DNA of 44,098 nucleotides from Gemmatimonadaceae bacterium (GTDB lineage: Bacteria; Gemmatimonadota; Gemmatimonadetes; Gemmatimonadales; Gemmatimonadaceae), in assembly GCA_016742275.1 (NCBI GenBank), contig JACVCD010000028.1, forward strand, positions 1-44,098. Direction: 5' to 3'. Shown in pieces: positions 8,577-16,705 of this stretch. Numbering within the stretch: position 1 is the first letter of the stretch; every line of letters begins with the position of its first letter. Under the pieces are notes generated by a model. That model had not been told where the DNA came from. It saw only the letters and a program-made list of their open reading frames with translations, and ran no database searches. The position numbers and the translations under genes were made by a program.

Positions 8577-9211
8577 GCGCGGCCTCCGATGCGCATGCGG
8601 ATACTGCGGCTGGTCGCGCGAAGCGCTACGACCAGGCGTACTTCGACAAGTGGTATCGCGATCCGGCGCACCGCGTGAAGTCGCCGGCCGAATTGTCGCG
8701 GCAAGTGGAGTTCGTTCTGCGTACGACGGAGTTTGTGCTCGGTCGCTCGGTACGTTCTGTCCTCGATGTGGGCTGCGGCGAAGGCAACTGGCGCGCGCCG
8801 CTCAGGCGGGCTCGGCCGGGCATCGCCTACACCGGCGTGGATCCGAGCGCGTATGCGGTGCAACGATTCGGCGCACGACGGGGCCTGCTTCTGGGATCGA
8901 TCGACACACTCGATGATCTGTCGCTCATGCCGCAGTACGACCTGATCGTGTGCTGCGGTATGCTCAACTATCTGCCGCCGGATGTGCTGGCGCGCGGGCT
9001 CAAGCAGGTAGCGCAACGCACGGGCGGTGTGGCATATCTGGAGCTCTTCACGCGCGAAGATCAGTTCGAGGGGGACACGGACTGGCCGTCACCTAAGGCG
9101 GCCGCGTGGTATCGCGCGCTCATGCACGAGGCGGGACTGTGGCCGATCGGGATGCAGAGTTACGTGGCGATGGCAGCACGGGGACGGGTGTCGGCGCTGG
9201 AGCGTCTGTAA
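8573..9211 (+). CDS. Class I SAM-dependent methyltransferase
   Basis: 212 residues. Motif I is VLDVGCGEGNW at about residues 63-73, followed by the acidic strand end YTGVDPS that contacts the ribose of S-adenosylmethionine. A motif IV-like strand DLIVCCGMLNYLPP follows. This is the Methyltransf_11/25 layout; there is no membrane segment or signal peptide. GTG start overlaps the upstream stop by 4 bases. The methylated substrate cannot be told. The 3' end overlaps the probable start region of the serine acetyltransferase gene, suggesting one transcript. Confidence 0.85.
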   Translation: MSAASDAHADTAAGRAKRYDQAYFDKWYRDPAHRVKSPAELSRQVEFVLRTTEFVLGRSVRSVLDVGCGEGNWRAPLRRARPGIAYTGVDPSAYAVQRFGARRGLLLGSIDTLDDLSLMPQYDLIVCCGMLNYLPPDVLARGLKQVAQRTGGVAYLELFTREDQFEGDTDWPSPKAAAWYRALMHEAGLWPIGMQSYVAMAARGRVSALERL

Positions 9212-10035
9212 ACGCCGAGCGTTGGCAGGCATTTCTCGAAACGCTGAAGCTCGAACGTCGCGCCAGTGATCCGCCGCGTCCGATGCGTGCGCAGGCAGAG
9301 GCGATTGTCACCCGTGTGCTCGCGCTGCTGTTTCCGCCGTTTGCCCGCGAAGCACGTGGTGGGCCGGAGCAGGTGGACGACGAGGCGCGTCAGCTTGAAG
9401 ACCTGCTACGTGTCACGCTGATACCGCTGGTGGCAGACTCCGAGCCCGTGGTGCGAGCGTTTTTGGCGCGATTGCCTGATGTGCATGACATGCTCGTGCT
9501 GGATGCCAAGGCCATCACCAGTGGTGATCCGGCGGCCGGAAGTCTCGAAGAAGTGATTGCCGCGTATCCCGGTTTTCTGGCGATGGCGGTGCATCGCATG
9601 GCGCATGAGTTGTATCGACTCGAAGTGCCGATGTTTCCGCGTGTGCTGTCGGAATGGTCGCACCGCGAAACAGGAATCGACATTCACCCGGGTGCGCAGA
9701 TCGGTTCCGGATTTGCGATCGATCATGGCACGGGTGTGGTGATCGGTGAAACGAGTGAAATCGGGGACCGTGTGCGCATCTATCAGGGCGTCACGCTCGG
9801 GGCGCTCGCGGTGAGCAAACAGTTGGCCAATCGGAAACGACATCCCACGATTGGTAACGATGTCGTGATCTATGCCAACGCGACGATTCTTGGTGGAACC
9901 ACGGTGATCGGTGATGGGTCTGTCATCGGCGGCAACGTGTGGTTAACCTCGTCGGTGCCGCCGCGCTCGATGGTGCAATTCACCAGTCGTGTCGAGAAGC
10001 GTGGTGGTGACGACGGTATCGAGTTCCACATCTAG
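9139..10035 (+). CDS. cysE: Serine O-acetyltransferase
   Basis: About 298 residues from GTG 9139. The N-terminal helical SAT domain includes GDPAAGSLEEVIAAYPG, and HRMAHELY is the serine/acetyl-CoA side. The left-handed beta-helix follows: TGIDIHPGAQIGSGFAID, then the catalytic-His DHGTG motif and VVIGET, closing with hexapeptide turns to the end. The enzyme makes O-acetylserine, the substrate of the cysteine synthase encoded 42 bases downstream. It has the longer N-terminus seen in EpsC-like enzymes. The start is ambiguous: GTG 9139 (GAGG 7 bases upstream), GTG 9106 or ATG 9283. The first two overlap the methyltransferase gene, but 9283 would remove part of the N-terminal domain. Confidence 0.92.
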   Translation: MADRDAELRGDGSTGTGVGAGASVNAERWQAFLETLKLERRASDPPRPMRAQAEAIVTRVLALLFPPFAREARGGPEQVDDEARQLEDLLRVTLIPLVADSEPVVRAFLARLPDVHDMLVLDAKAITSGDPAAGSLEEVIAAYPGFLAMAVHRMAHELYRLEVPMFPRVLSEWSHRETGIDIHPGAQIGSGFAIDHGTGVVIGETSEIGDRVRIYQGVTLGALAVSKQLANRKRHPTIGNDVVIYANATILGGTTVIGDGSVIGGNVWLTSSVPPRSMVQFTSRVEKRGGDDGIEFHI

Positions 10036-10077
10036 GCCGTCACACGAATCCTTACGTCTTCCGCATTTGGGGCTGTC

Positions 10078-10998
10078 ATGCGCGCTCGTTCCATTCTGGA
10101 CACCATTGGTCGCACGCCGCACGTACATCTGCAGCGACTCTTTGGTTCGCGTCTCGATGTGTGGATGAAACTGGAGCGCGCCAATCCGGGCGGCAGCATC
10201 AAGGATCGCATTGCGCTGGCGATGATCGAAGACGCCGAGCAGCGTGGTGTGCTGAAAAAGGGCAGTGTGATTGTGGAGCCGACGTCCGGCAACACGGGCA
10301 TTGGTCTCGCCATGGTTGCGGCGGTCAAGGGCTACAAGCTCGTGCTGGTGATGCCGGAGTCGATGTCGGTGGAGCGTCGGCGCATCATGGCCGCGTATGG
10401 CGCGACCTTTGATCTCACGCCGCGTGAGAAGGGCATGAAAGGCGCCATTGCGCGCGCACAGGAATTGCTCGAGAACACGCCCAACTCGTGGATGCCGTCG
10501 CAGTTCGACAATCCGGCCAACATCAAGGCGCATGTGACCACGACGGCGCGTGAGATCATCGAGGACTTTCCCGAAGGACTCGATGTGCTCATCACCGGCG
10601 TGGGTACTGGCGGTCACATCACCGCGGTGAGTGAAGTGCTCAAGACGCAGTGGCCGTCGCTGCGCACGTATGCGGTGGAGCCGGTGAAGTCGGCGGTGAT
10701 TGCCGGTGGTGCGCCAAGTCCGCACAAGATTCAGGGTATTGGTGCGGGGTTTGTGCCGGGCAATCTGCATGTCGAGACACTGGACGGCACGATCGCGGTA
10801 ACGGAAGAAGACGCGTTCATGTGGGCACAACGTTCGGCGCGCGAGGAGGGAATTTTCATCGGCATTTCGAGTGGCGCGGCGCTGGCGGCGGTGGCACAGA
10901 AGGCACCGGAGATTGCGGATGGGGGGAGGGTGTTGACGTTCTGCTACGACACGGGAGAACGGTATCTGTCTATAGACGGGCTATTCCCTGTCATCTGA
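10078..10998 (+). CDS. cysK: Cysteine synthase (O-acetylserine sulfhydrylase)
   Basis: 306 residues, normal family length. The PLP Schiff-base lysine is Lys42 in GGSIKDR. The substrate-binding loop TSGNTG is at 69-74, the phosphate-binding glycine loop GVGTGGH at 174-180, and the SSGA contact to the PLP ring at about 264-267. It converts O-acetylserine and sulfide to cysteine and pairs functionally with the adjacent cysE. ATG 10078 follows a GGGGC stretch that may serve as a weak ribosome site. A strong palindrome downstream probably ends the transcript. Confidence 0.95.
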   Translation: MRARSILDTIGRTPHVHLQRLFGSRLDVWMKLERANPGGSIKDRIALAMIEDAEQRGVLKKGSVIVEPTSGNTGIGLAMVAAVKGYKLVLVMPESMSVERRRIMAAYGATFDLTPREKGMKGAIARAQELLENTPNSWMPSQFDNPANIKAHVTTTAREIIEDFPEGLDVLITGVGTGGHITAVSEVLKTQWPSLRTYAVEPVKSAVIAGGAPSPHKIQGIGAGFVPGNLHVETLDGTIAVTEEDAFMWAQRSAREEGIFIGISSGAALAAVAQKAPEIADGGRVLTFCYDTGERYLSIDGLFPVI

Positions 10999-11013
10999 GG
11001 GTTTGGGAGGATC

Positions 11014-11150
11014 GGAGCAACAGATGGCGTGAGGATGGGAGGATCTGAGGATAGGAGGGGCGGGCGTCGGGGGTACTCAGCATGACCGAGCACCCCCGAC
11101 GCCCGCTCTCTTATTCTCAAATCCTCTGATCCTCGCGCCGTCTGTTCCGG
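11014..11150. repeat. Large imperfect palindrome with strong hairpin core (probable terminator)
   Basis: Between cysK and rmuC, a perfect 15-bp inverted repeat has arms GCGGGCGTCGGGGGT at 11060-11074 and the complement at 11092-11106, with a 17-base loop. Outside it the pairing continues imperfectly: 11014-11059 (rich in GAGGAT units) against 11107-11150. The core would be a stable RNA hairpin but lacks a T-run directly after it. The extended symmetry and the repeated GAGGATC words look more like a repetitive element than a simple terminator. It is unrelated in sequence to the 739-866 / 12278-12408 repeat. Confidence 0.75.
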
Positions 11151-11173
11151 GGCCCACACGGTAGCTTAAGGAT

Positions 11174-12289
11174 ATGACGGATACCGGTGTTGCATTGATC
11201 GCCTTGATCCTCGGCCTCGCCCTCGGATCCATGCTGGCTTGGTGGATGAGGGGGCGGGTGGCGCGCGCTGAGTCGAGTGCGCGTGAGGTTGAGTTGCGGG
11301 AGAAGATTGCGCGTCTTGAAGGGGAGTCTGCGGCGCTGGGGCGTCAGGGGAATGTTGGCGAATTGCTGGCGCCTATTCGGGAGACGCTGACGCGTACCGA
11401 CGCGGCGTTGTCGCAATTGGGGCGCTCGCAGGCGCAGGTGGCGGGGCAGATCGGCGAACGATTGGATGCGGTGTTGCGTGGTGGCGAGGCGCTCACGCGT
11501 GAGACGCAGCAGTTGTCGCAGGCTTTGCGGTCACCGTCGGTGCGCGGACAGTGGGGAGAGTTGCAACTGCGCCGGGTGTGTGAGTTGGCGGGTATGCTGG
11601 CGTACTGTGATTTCGAACCGCAGGTCACGGTGCGCTCAGGTAGTGGTGTGCAGCGTCCGGATCTCATTGTGCGACTGCCTGGCGCGCGTCGGCTGGTGGT
11701 GGATGCGAAGGCTCCGCTCAGTGCGTGGCTCGAGGCCATGAATGCGACGGACGATCGTACGCGGCGCGCGCGATTGGCGGATCATTCGGCGCAGGTGCGA
11801 GCGCATGCGCAGCAGTTGTCAGCGCGTCGCTACTGGGAGCAGTTCGAGGACGCACCGGATTTTGTGGTGCTGTTTCTGCCGGGCGAAGCGTTCTTTGCGG
11901 CGGCGCTCGATGCGGACCCGTCGCTGCTGGAGACGGCGCTCGAGGACAAGGTGCTGTTGGCTACACCGACTACGCTCATTGCCTTGTTGAAAGCGGCGGC
12001 CTATGGCTGGCGCCAGGAGCGTGTGGCGGAAGACGCGGCCGAAGTCGCGGCGCTCGGGCGCGAACTACATGAGCGAATCGCCGTGTTCGACGAACAGCTC
12101 GATGAGATGGGGCGAGGGTTGCAGCGCGCGGTGCAGAGCTACAATCGAGCGCGGGGCTCGCTCGACGCTCGACTGAAAGTCAGTGCGCGGCGGCTCGGCG
12201 AGCTAGCACACTCGGACCGGGAGTTGAGTGCGTCGACTCCAGTTGAGATACCGAGCATTGGAGTTGAGGCAGATACTAAAAGCAACTGA
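11174..12289 (+). CDS. rmuC: DNA recombination protein RmuC
   Basis: 371 residues, shorter than many RmuC proteins. An N-terminal membrane anchor (VALIALILGLALGSMLAWW) is followed by a charged coiled-coil region (about 30-115) and the RmuC nuclease-like domain. That domain includes RGQWGELQLRRVCELAGM, the restriction-endonuclease-like core RPDLIVRLPGARRLVVDAKAPLS (quoted in two parts: RPDLIVRLPG, then VVDAKAPL) and the C-terminal helices with AAYGWRQE. The family limits inversions at short inverted repeats. Its last codons and TGA (AAAAGCAACTGA, 12278-12289) lie inside the left arm of a palindromic repeat, so the element supplies the end of the protein (KSN). Confidence 0.88.
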   Translation: MTDTGVALIALILGLALGSMLAWWMRGRVARAESSAREVELREKIARLEGESAALGRQGNVGELLAPIRETLTRTDAALSQLGRSQAQVAGQIGERLDAVLRGGEALTRETQQLSQALRSPSVRGQWGELQLRRVCELAGMLAYCDFEPQVTVRSGSGVQRPDLIVRLPGARRLVVDAKAPLSAWLEAMNATDDRTRRARLADHSAQVRAHAQQLSARRYWEQFEDAPDFVVLFLPGEAFFAAALDADPSLLETALEDKVLLATPTTLIALLKAAAYGWRQERVAEDAAEVAALGRELHERIAVFDEQLDEMGRGLQRAVQSYNRARGSLDARLKVSARRLGELAHSDRELSASTPVEIPSIGVEADTKSN

Positions 12290-12408
12290 TTAACACGGAT
12301 GACACGGAAACGGACGGAAACTACAGGATAAAGCAAAAAATTATTTGTTGTTGATCCGTGTGGTTTCCTCTTGTTTCCGTGTCATCCGCGATAATCAGTT
12401 GCTGTTTC
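12278..12408. repeat. Palindromic intergenic repeat, copy 2
   Basis: The arms match over the whole length with few mismatches: AAAAGCAACTGATTAACACG and onward (12278-12311) against 12373-12407. The inner GGATGACACGGAAAC is perfectly complementary to GTTTCCGTGTCATCC. It shares with copy 1 (739-866) the ends AGCAACTGATTA/TAATCAGTTGCT and the inner segments ATCCGTGTGGTTTCC and TTGTTTCCGTG. Like copy 1, it lies between convergent genes, here rmuC and the acidic unknown protein, directly at their stop codons. The middle, around 12330-12355, is AT-rich and differs between copies. Confidence 0.88.
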
Positions 12409-13026
12409 TTAAAGCGATCCGAGCAGATCGTCGATCGCCTTTCGGTCTGCGTCCTGCAATGACTCGGCACCGTGGATGATGCGCTGCAAAACATCCACAG
12501 CTTCGGCGGCGAGATCTTCGGGGTGCTTGCGATCCTTGTCGAAGCGCACGATGTGGCCGAGTAGAATGGTTTCGAAGGGCGCTTCTTCTGCGCCTTCTTC
12601 GTCATCGTCCTCATCATCGTCGTCGCTGTCTCCACCACTGACCGACGCCTCGTAGCTGGGCACGCTGGCCTTCCACGGCTCGGCGTTGTGCGCGTCAGCT
12701 TCGAGCAACGTGCGGGGCACGAGCGCAAAGAGACGGCACTGCAGACCCGGATCTTCTTCGTAAGCGAACAGGCCGAGTGGTACGGGTTCGTCGAAGAGAC
12801 GCAACTCGATGAGTCGCGAAATGGCCTCGGCGGGCATGGCGCTGCGTGCGACCATGCGACCGTCGATGTAGGCGGCAAGTGCGGACGAGTCGGGTGCGCG
12901 CGGGTCGTCGAGTTGCGCGATCTGCACGGTCACCGGCTCGCGCGTCGTTACGAACACCGCCGGGCGTGCCTCGCTATCATCAGGCGTGGGCGAGTCGTCA
13001 GTGGGATCGAAGTCGTCGGCGGACAT
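12409..13026 (-). CDS. Acidic protein of unknown function
   Basis: 205 residues, not recognised. The N-terminal 20 residues are Asp/Pro/Ser-rich. A folded segment of about 25-125 includes AAYIDGRMVARSAMPAEAIS and GLFAYEEDPGLQCRLFALVP. A run dominated by Asp and Glu (about 134-147, DSDDDDEDDDEEG) separates it from a C-terminal helical segment (PFETILLGHIVRFDKDRKHP onward). No signal peptide or membrane segment. It lies 53 bases downstream of the ABC permease and probably shares its transcript. Function is unknown. Confidence 0.72.
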   Translation of the reverse strand: MSADDFDPTDDSPTPDDSEARPAVFVTTREPVTVQIAQLDDPRAPDSSALAAYIDGRMVARSAMPAEAISRLIELRLFDEPVPLGLFAYEEDPGLQCRLFALVPRTLLEADAHNAEPWKASVPSYEASVSGGDSDDDDEDDDEEGAEEAPFETILLGHIVRFDKDRKHPEDLAAEAVDVLQRIIHGAESLQDADRKAIDDLLGSL

Positions 13027-13079
13027 GATACTCGCAGGTTAGGCAGAAAGACCGCGCGCCGGTAGGTCTTGTGTGACGA

Positions 13080-14843
13080 TCAGACCGCTGCGGCGACATC
13101 GTTGACATCAGTCTCTTCAAAGACTGTACCTAGCCAATGCAGCACGGGCCACAACTCGAGCGCAATGACGAGGCTGGCGAGCAACGTGGCGAGTAGCAGC
13201 GACCATCCGCCCCAGTCGTTGGTCAGCCACAGTACCAATAGTGCTACACCAACAGGGAACACGAGAGCCACTGCGGCCACGAATGCGGTCGCACCTGTGG
13301 TGAGCAGGTTCTGTCCCATGGTCTCGAACCCGCGTGCTTCGGTGCCGAGTCGCACCCATGCGGGGAACAACAAAGCGACCCCGTTGTGGATGGTGAACAT
13401 GAGTGCGTTGAAAGCCGGCACACCTACGGCAATGGAGGCCAGAATGGGAATGGTGGCGCCGGTTTCCTTGAACAGTGCCGGATCCTGGATGAGCATCACC
13501 AATGGCACGACCATCAGTGACCACACCGTGATGGAGTGCAGAATGGTGACGGCAGCGATCTGGGCCGTCACGATGCGCCAGCCGGGCAGCGGCATGGTCT
13601 TGAGCATGGCGAGCCGCGGCAGGTCGAGTCGCAAGTCAAAACGCATCCACAGCGGGCCAATGAACAGCAGCATGGCGCCCCAGCCGATGGAGACACCGAC
13701 GAAGATGTCACCGGCATCGCGTGATGTGGATCGCGCAAGCGTGGCGAGGACCGAGAGTCCGATGACAAAACTCACCAACTGCGTCTTCCACGAACCACCA
13801 CGCAACGCGGCCGCCACATTCTTCCAGGCGATAGCGACTTCCGGTCGCCCCGTGAGCGCAAGTCGCGGTACAGAGACCAGCTTGCCTTTGCGTGACCGCG
13901 CCTGTCCCATCTGCGACGTGCGGAAACGATGCAGACGATCCGCGCGGTGCTGTGTGGCTTCGATGGCTGCTTCTTCAAACGCGGCATCGAGTCGCACGAT
14001 CCACAGGTAGTGCAATACCAATACACCAGCGGAGAGCAGCGCTTGCACAGGCCATGCGCTGGTGCCGGGAGAGAGAATGGGTGACGTCAGCAGGCGCGCG
14101 GGCCAGAGTGCGGCATGTGGGACCGGTGCTTCGAGCGCCGTGCTCATCGCGCGCAGAAACGCACGCAAGCCTTCCTGACTGGCCGCGCGCAATTCGGGGA
14201 GCGCAGCAATCAGGCCGTAGGCCACTCCAGCAAACAGCGCACCGAACACCACAATTGATGCGGCGCTGCGGCGACGACCTTCCGACCCATGGTCCATGGC
14301 GCCGCTGCGCACGATGGAAGCGCCCAATCGATGCAATGCCAGCGTGGAGAAGAGCAGCCACCAGCCGATGGCTCGCTCCCACGTGACGAAATTGGCCGCG
14401 TTGCCGCGGAAGATGACCGAGAAGACGAGCGTGTTGACAAGAATGGCCAACTGCATGCGCAGCAGTTTGGCATGCACCAACTCTCGGCGCGTGATGGGCG
14501 CAGGGAAGAGGAACTGTACTTCAGCAGGCGTAAAGGCCAACGCACTGCGATCGCTGCCAAAGAGCCACCAGCGTGCCGATGTCACCAGCAGCAGTGCGCT
14601 GGCGATGAGCAGCGTGGTCGGAGAATTGAGCATGGTGGTGAACGGCGCGTGCTCGCCGCGCGTGTTGCGGAACAGCGCCCACCACAGATAGAACACGCCG
14701 AGTACAACGGCGACGAGATATCGCGGATTGCGAGCGCGGGCGGCTTGCGCACGCAACCGATTGCGGAACGCATGCCAGTACAGGAACACCATGGCCTGCG
14801 CGGGCGCCGGACCGCCAACTGGTCGGTCAAATGAATTAACCAT
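13080..14843 (-). CDS. ABC exporter membrane subunit
   Basis: 587 residues with an estimated 12 or so membrane segments, resembling the 'putative ABC exporter' family (large single-gene permeases paired with a short ATPase). After a basic N-terminus (RNRLRAQAARARNPRY), the first membrane segment is LVAVVLGVFYLWWALF. The conserved-looking loop FTPAEVQFLFPAPITRRELVHAKLLRMQL is here given by its ends FTPAEVQFLFPAP and RRELVHAKLL. A cytoplasmic loop holds TGRPEVAIAWKNV. ATG 14843 has an AGG about 8 bases upstream. It lies 17 bases after the ATPase stop. Substrate unknown. Confidence 0.82.
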   Translation of the reverse strand: MVNSFDRPVGGPAPAQAMVFLYWHAFRNRLRAQAARARNPRYLVAVVLGVFYLWWALFRNTRGEHAPFTTMLNSPTTLLIASALLLVTSARWWLFGSDRSALAFTPAEVQFLFPAPITRRELVHAKLLRMQLAILVNTLVFSVIFRGNAANFVTWERAIGWWLLFSTLALHRLGASIVRSGAMDHGSEGRRRSAASIVVFGALFAGVAYGLIAALPELRAASQEGLRAFLRAMSTALEAPVPHAALWPARLLTSPILSPGTSAWPVQALLSAGVLVLHYLWIVRLDAAFEEAAIEATQHRADRLHRFRTSQMGQARSRKGKLVSVPRLALTGRPEVAIAWKNVAAALRGGSWKTQLVSFVIGLSVLATLARSTSRDAGDIFVGVSIGWGAMLLFIGPLWMRFDLRLDLPRLAMLKTMPLPGWRIVTAQIAAVTILHSITVWSLMVVPLVMLIQDPALFKETGATIPILASIAVGVPAFNALMFTIHNGVALLFPAWVRLGTEARGFETMGQNLLTTGATAFVAAVALVFPVGVALLVLWLTNDWGGWSLLLATLLASLVIALELWPVLHWLGTVFEETDVNDVAAAV

Positions 14844-14860
14844 CTGTCAGCCTGCCGGCG

Positions 14861-15577
14861 TCAGCCCGTGAGGGCGATGAACATTTCTTCGAGCGAATGT
14901 CCCGCGAGCTCGGGCCGCGCCTCGACGATTTCTGCAATCGTGCCAAAGGCCACGGCTTCACCACGGCGAATGACGAGCAGGCGTGTGCACAGTTCTTCGA
15001 CGAGATGCAGCAGGTGCGAACTCAGCACCACCGCCGTGCCTTCGCGGGCGCGGGCGCTGATGGTTTCCTTCATGCGCCGAATGCCAACGGGATCGAGACC
15101 CGTGAGCGGCTCATCAAGCAGCAGCGCGCTGGGCTGATGCAGCAAGCCGCAGGCGATGGCGAGCTTCTGCTTCATGCCGCGCGAAAGTTCTGGCGGCAAT
15201 GCGTCGCGCTTGGCGGTGAGTTCGAGCTCTTCGAGCAACACCGGTATGCGTGGCGCGGCGTCGGGCACGCCGTACAGTCGCGCTACGAACTGCAGGTGCT
15301 CGGCTACGGTGAGGTAGTCGAACAGCGCCGGTTCATCAGGGATGAAAGCGAGGCGCGATTTAGCCGCGACCGGATCCTGCTGCAGGTCGATGTCGGCGAT
15401 GCGAATGGTGCCGGCTGTCGGCTGCAGAATGCCGGCGAGGGCACGCAATGTGGTGGTCTTGCCAGCGCCATTGGGGCCGACGAGACCAAGCACATCTCCT
15501 GGAGCGACTGAAAACGAGAGCGATTGTACAGCGACGGTGTCGCCGTATTGCTTGGTGTAACCGGAAACGTCGATCAC
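14861..15577 (-). CDS. ABC transporter ATP-binding protein
   Basis: 238 residues with a complete ABC ATPase: Walker A GPNGAGKTT at 34-42, signature LSRGMKQK at 131-138, Walker B plus catalytic Glu in LLLDEPLTGLDP, and a switch His in LSSHLLHLVEE. It is close to the single-domain ATPases of ABC-2-type exporters and pairs with the permease gene 17 bases downstream. The GTG start at 15577 lies in the first unit of a 17-bp tandem duplication; no good ribosome site is visible, so coupling to the upstream lipoprotein gene is likely. Confidence 0.93.
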   Translation of the reverse strand: MIDVSGYTKQYGDTVAVQSLSFSVAPGDVLGLVGPNGAGKTTTLRALAGILQPTAGTIRIADIDLQQDPVAAKSRLAFIPDEPALFDYLTVAEHLQFVARLYGVPDAAPRIPVLLEELELTAKRDALPPELSRGMKQKLAIACGLLHQPSALLLDEPLTGLDPVGIRRMKETISARAREGTAVVLSSHLLHLVEELCTRLLVIRRGEAVAFGTIAEIVEARPELAGHSLEEMFIALTG

Positions 15578-15608
15578 GAAATGCCGTTTACCACGAAATG
15601 GCGTTTAC
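15575..15608. repeat. 17-bp tandem duplication at a gene junction
   Basis: CACGAAATGCCGTTTAC (15575-15591) is followed directly by CACGAAATGGCGTTTAC (15592-15608), 16 of 17 bases identical. The first unit contains the GTG start of the ABC ATPase gene and the second contains the TAA stop of the lipoprotein gene. The duplication therefore enlarged the spacer between the two without breaking either. Confidence 0.9.
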
Positions 15609-16579
15609 AGCGCGGGATTGGGGAGCACGAGCGGCGCCGACAGTGTGGCGGTGAGTGTCACACCGGCGGGCAGACAGCGCTCAGTCACCCGATTGCGCGA
15701 AGCGGCCACCGTGCCTGCTGCCGCGCCACCAGCCGCGCCGATCACTGTGCCGCGTGTGCCACCGCCGAGTACTCGTCCAAGAATAGCGCCAACGACGGCT
15801 CCCGTGGCGACTTTGCCGGCATCGCCGCCCTTCGAAATACTCTTTTCGGTGAGCGTGGCTTCGCCCACGGCCACAGTGCCCTGCGCGGGAATGAACGTGC
15901 CGTCGAGTTGCACACCGCGCAGACGGAATGCGAAAACACCTTCGGGTGTCACCGAAGCCATTTCCACGAGCACCGGTGTTCCCGCCGGTAGTGTTGCACC
16001 ATCGGGACCGTGCACGACCTGCGACAGCGACACTACAAAGCGGTCACCGGGCTTGTTGGCCAGCGAACAGATCTCGGCGTTGGTGGCACCGGCGAGCGAC
16101 AGCCCTGCGCCCAGACCACGTGTGCGACCAGCGGCCGTGGTGCCATTGCTGTCAGCGGCGGTTCCACTGCCGGCTGTTGTGGTGCCGGAGGTCGGAACCG
16201 GGGGCGCGGTGGTTTGCGCAGGCGCGGGCTGGGACGGCTGCTCCCGAACAGGTGCCGGCGTCTGTACCGGGGCCCGGGTTGGCGCACGCTGCGGGGTGCC
16301 CGTCGTGGGCGGCGTACGCACCGTCGGCCGGGAGACGGTTGGCGCCGTCGCGGCAGGTGCTGGCCGTTCGGGCGGGGACGGTTCGCGGGACACTGCCGTG
16401 TCGCCAATGACCGCGGTGGACGTGGCCGAGGAGGCGAGGGTCAGATCGCGGGCCAGCGAGCTGTCCACTGCCGCGGTCTCGGGACGGGAATCACCGCAGG
16501 CGGCCAGCGCCCAGATCCCGCCCGTTACAAGCAGCCCACCAAACCATCGATTGCGAAACCGCCGATGAAGTTGCGCCAT
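15605..16579 (-). CDS. Predicted lipoprotein with Pro/Thr-rich linker and glycine-zipper segment
   Basis: 324 residues. The signal sequence ends in lipobox LAAC with Cys28 as the lipidation site. A low-complexity Pro/Thr/Ala stretch (about 60-155) follows, which would span periplasm or peptidoglycan. Then comes a compact domain (about 165-260) with GDRFVVSLSQVVHGPDGATL and AGTPVLVEMASVTPEG. Next is a glycine-zipper-like stretch (VATGAVVGAILGRVLGGG) and a last beta segment. ATG 16579 is chosen because it gives the clean lipoprotein signal; the frame itself continues upstream but is antisense to the EAL-HDOD gene. First gene of the ABC exporter group, 27 bases before the ATPase. Function unknown; perhaps an envelope partner of the exporter. 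Confidence 0.8.
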   Translation of the reverse strand: MAQLHRRFRNRWFGGLLVTGGIWALAACGDSRPETAAVDSSLARDLTLASSATSTAVIGDTAVSREPSPPERPAPAATAPTVSRPTVRTPPTTGTPQRAPTRAPVQTPAPVREQPSQPAPAQTTAPPVPTSGTTTAGSGTAADSNGTTAAGRTRGLGAGLSLAGATNAEICSLANKPGDRFVVSLSQVVHGPDGATLPAGTPVLVEMASVTPEGVFAFRLRGVQLDGTFIPAQGTVAVGEATLTEKSISKGGDAGKVATGAVVGAILGRVLGGGTRGTVIGAAGGAAAGTVAASRNRVTERCLPAGVTLTATLSAPLVLPNPAL

Positions 16580-16705
16580 ACCGTTGACGATAGTCGGAGA
16601 GAGGAGCGTCGTGCCACCCAATAGGACACCGGTACGCCTCGTCACCCTGTTACTCGATCGTACCGTCCGTCCCGGCCGGCGTTCCCGTCCCCTGAGTTGC
16701 CCTTG

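Noticed and set aside
16610-16616. TGGCACG on the minus strand upstream of the lipoprotein gene, as a third sigma-54 element
   Set aside because: The -12 half at the required spacing reads TCCTC rather than TTGCW, so the GC is missing.
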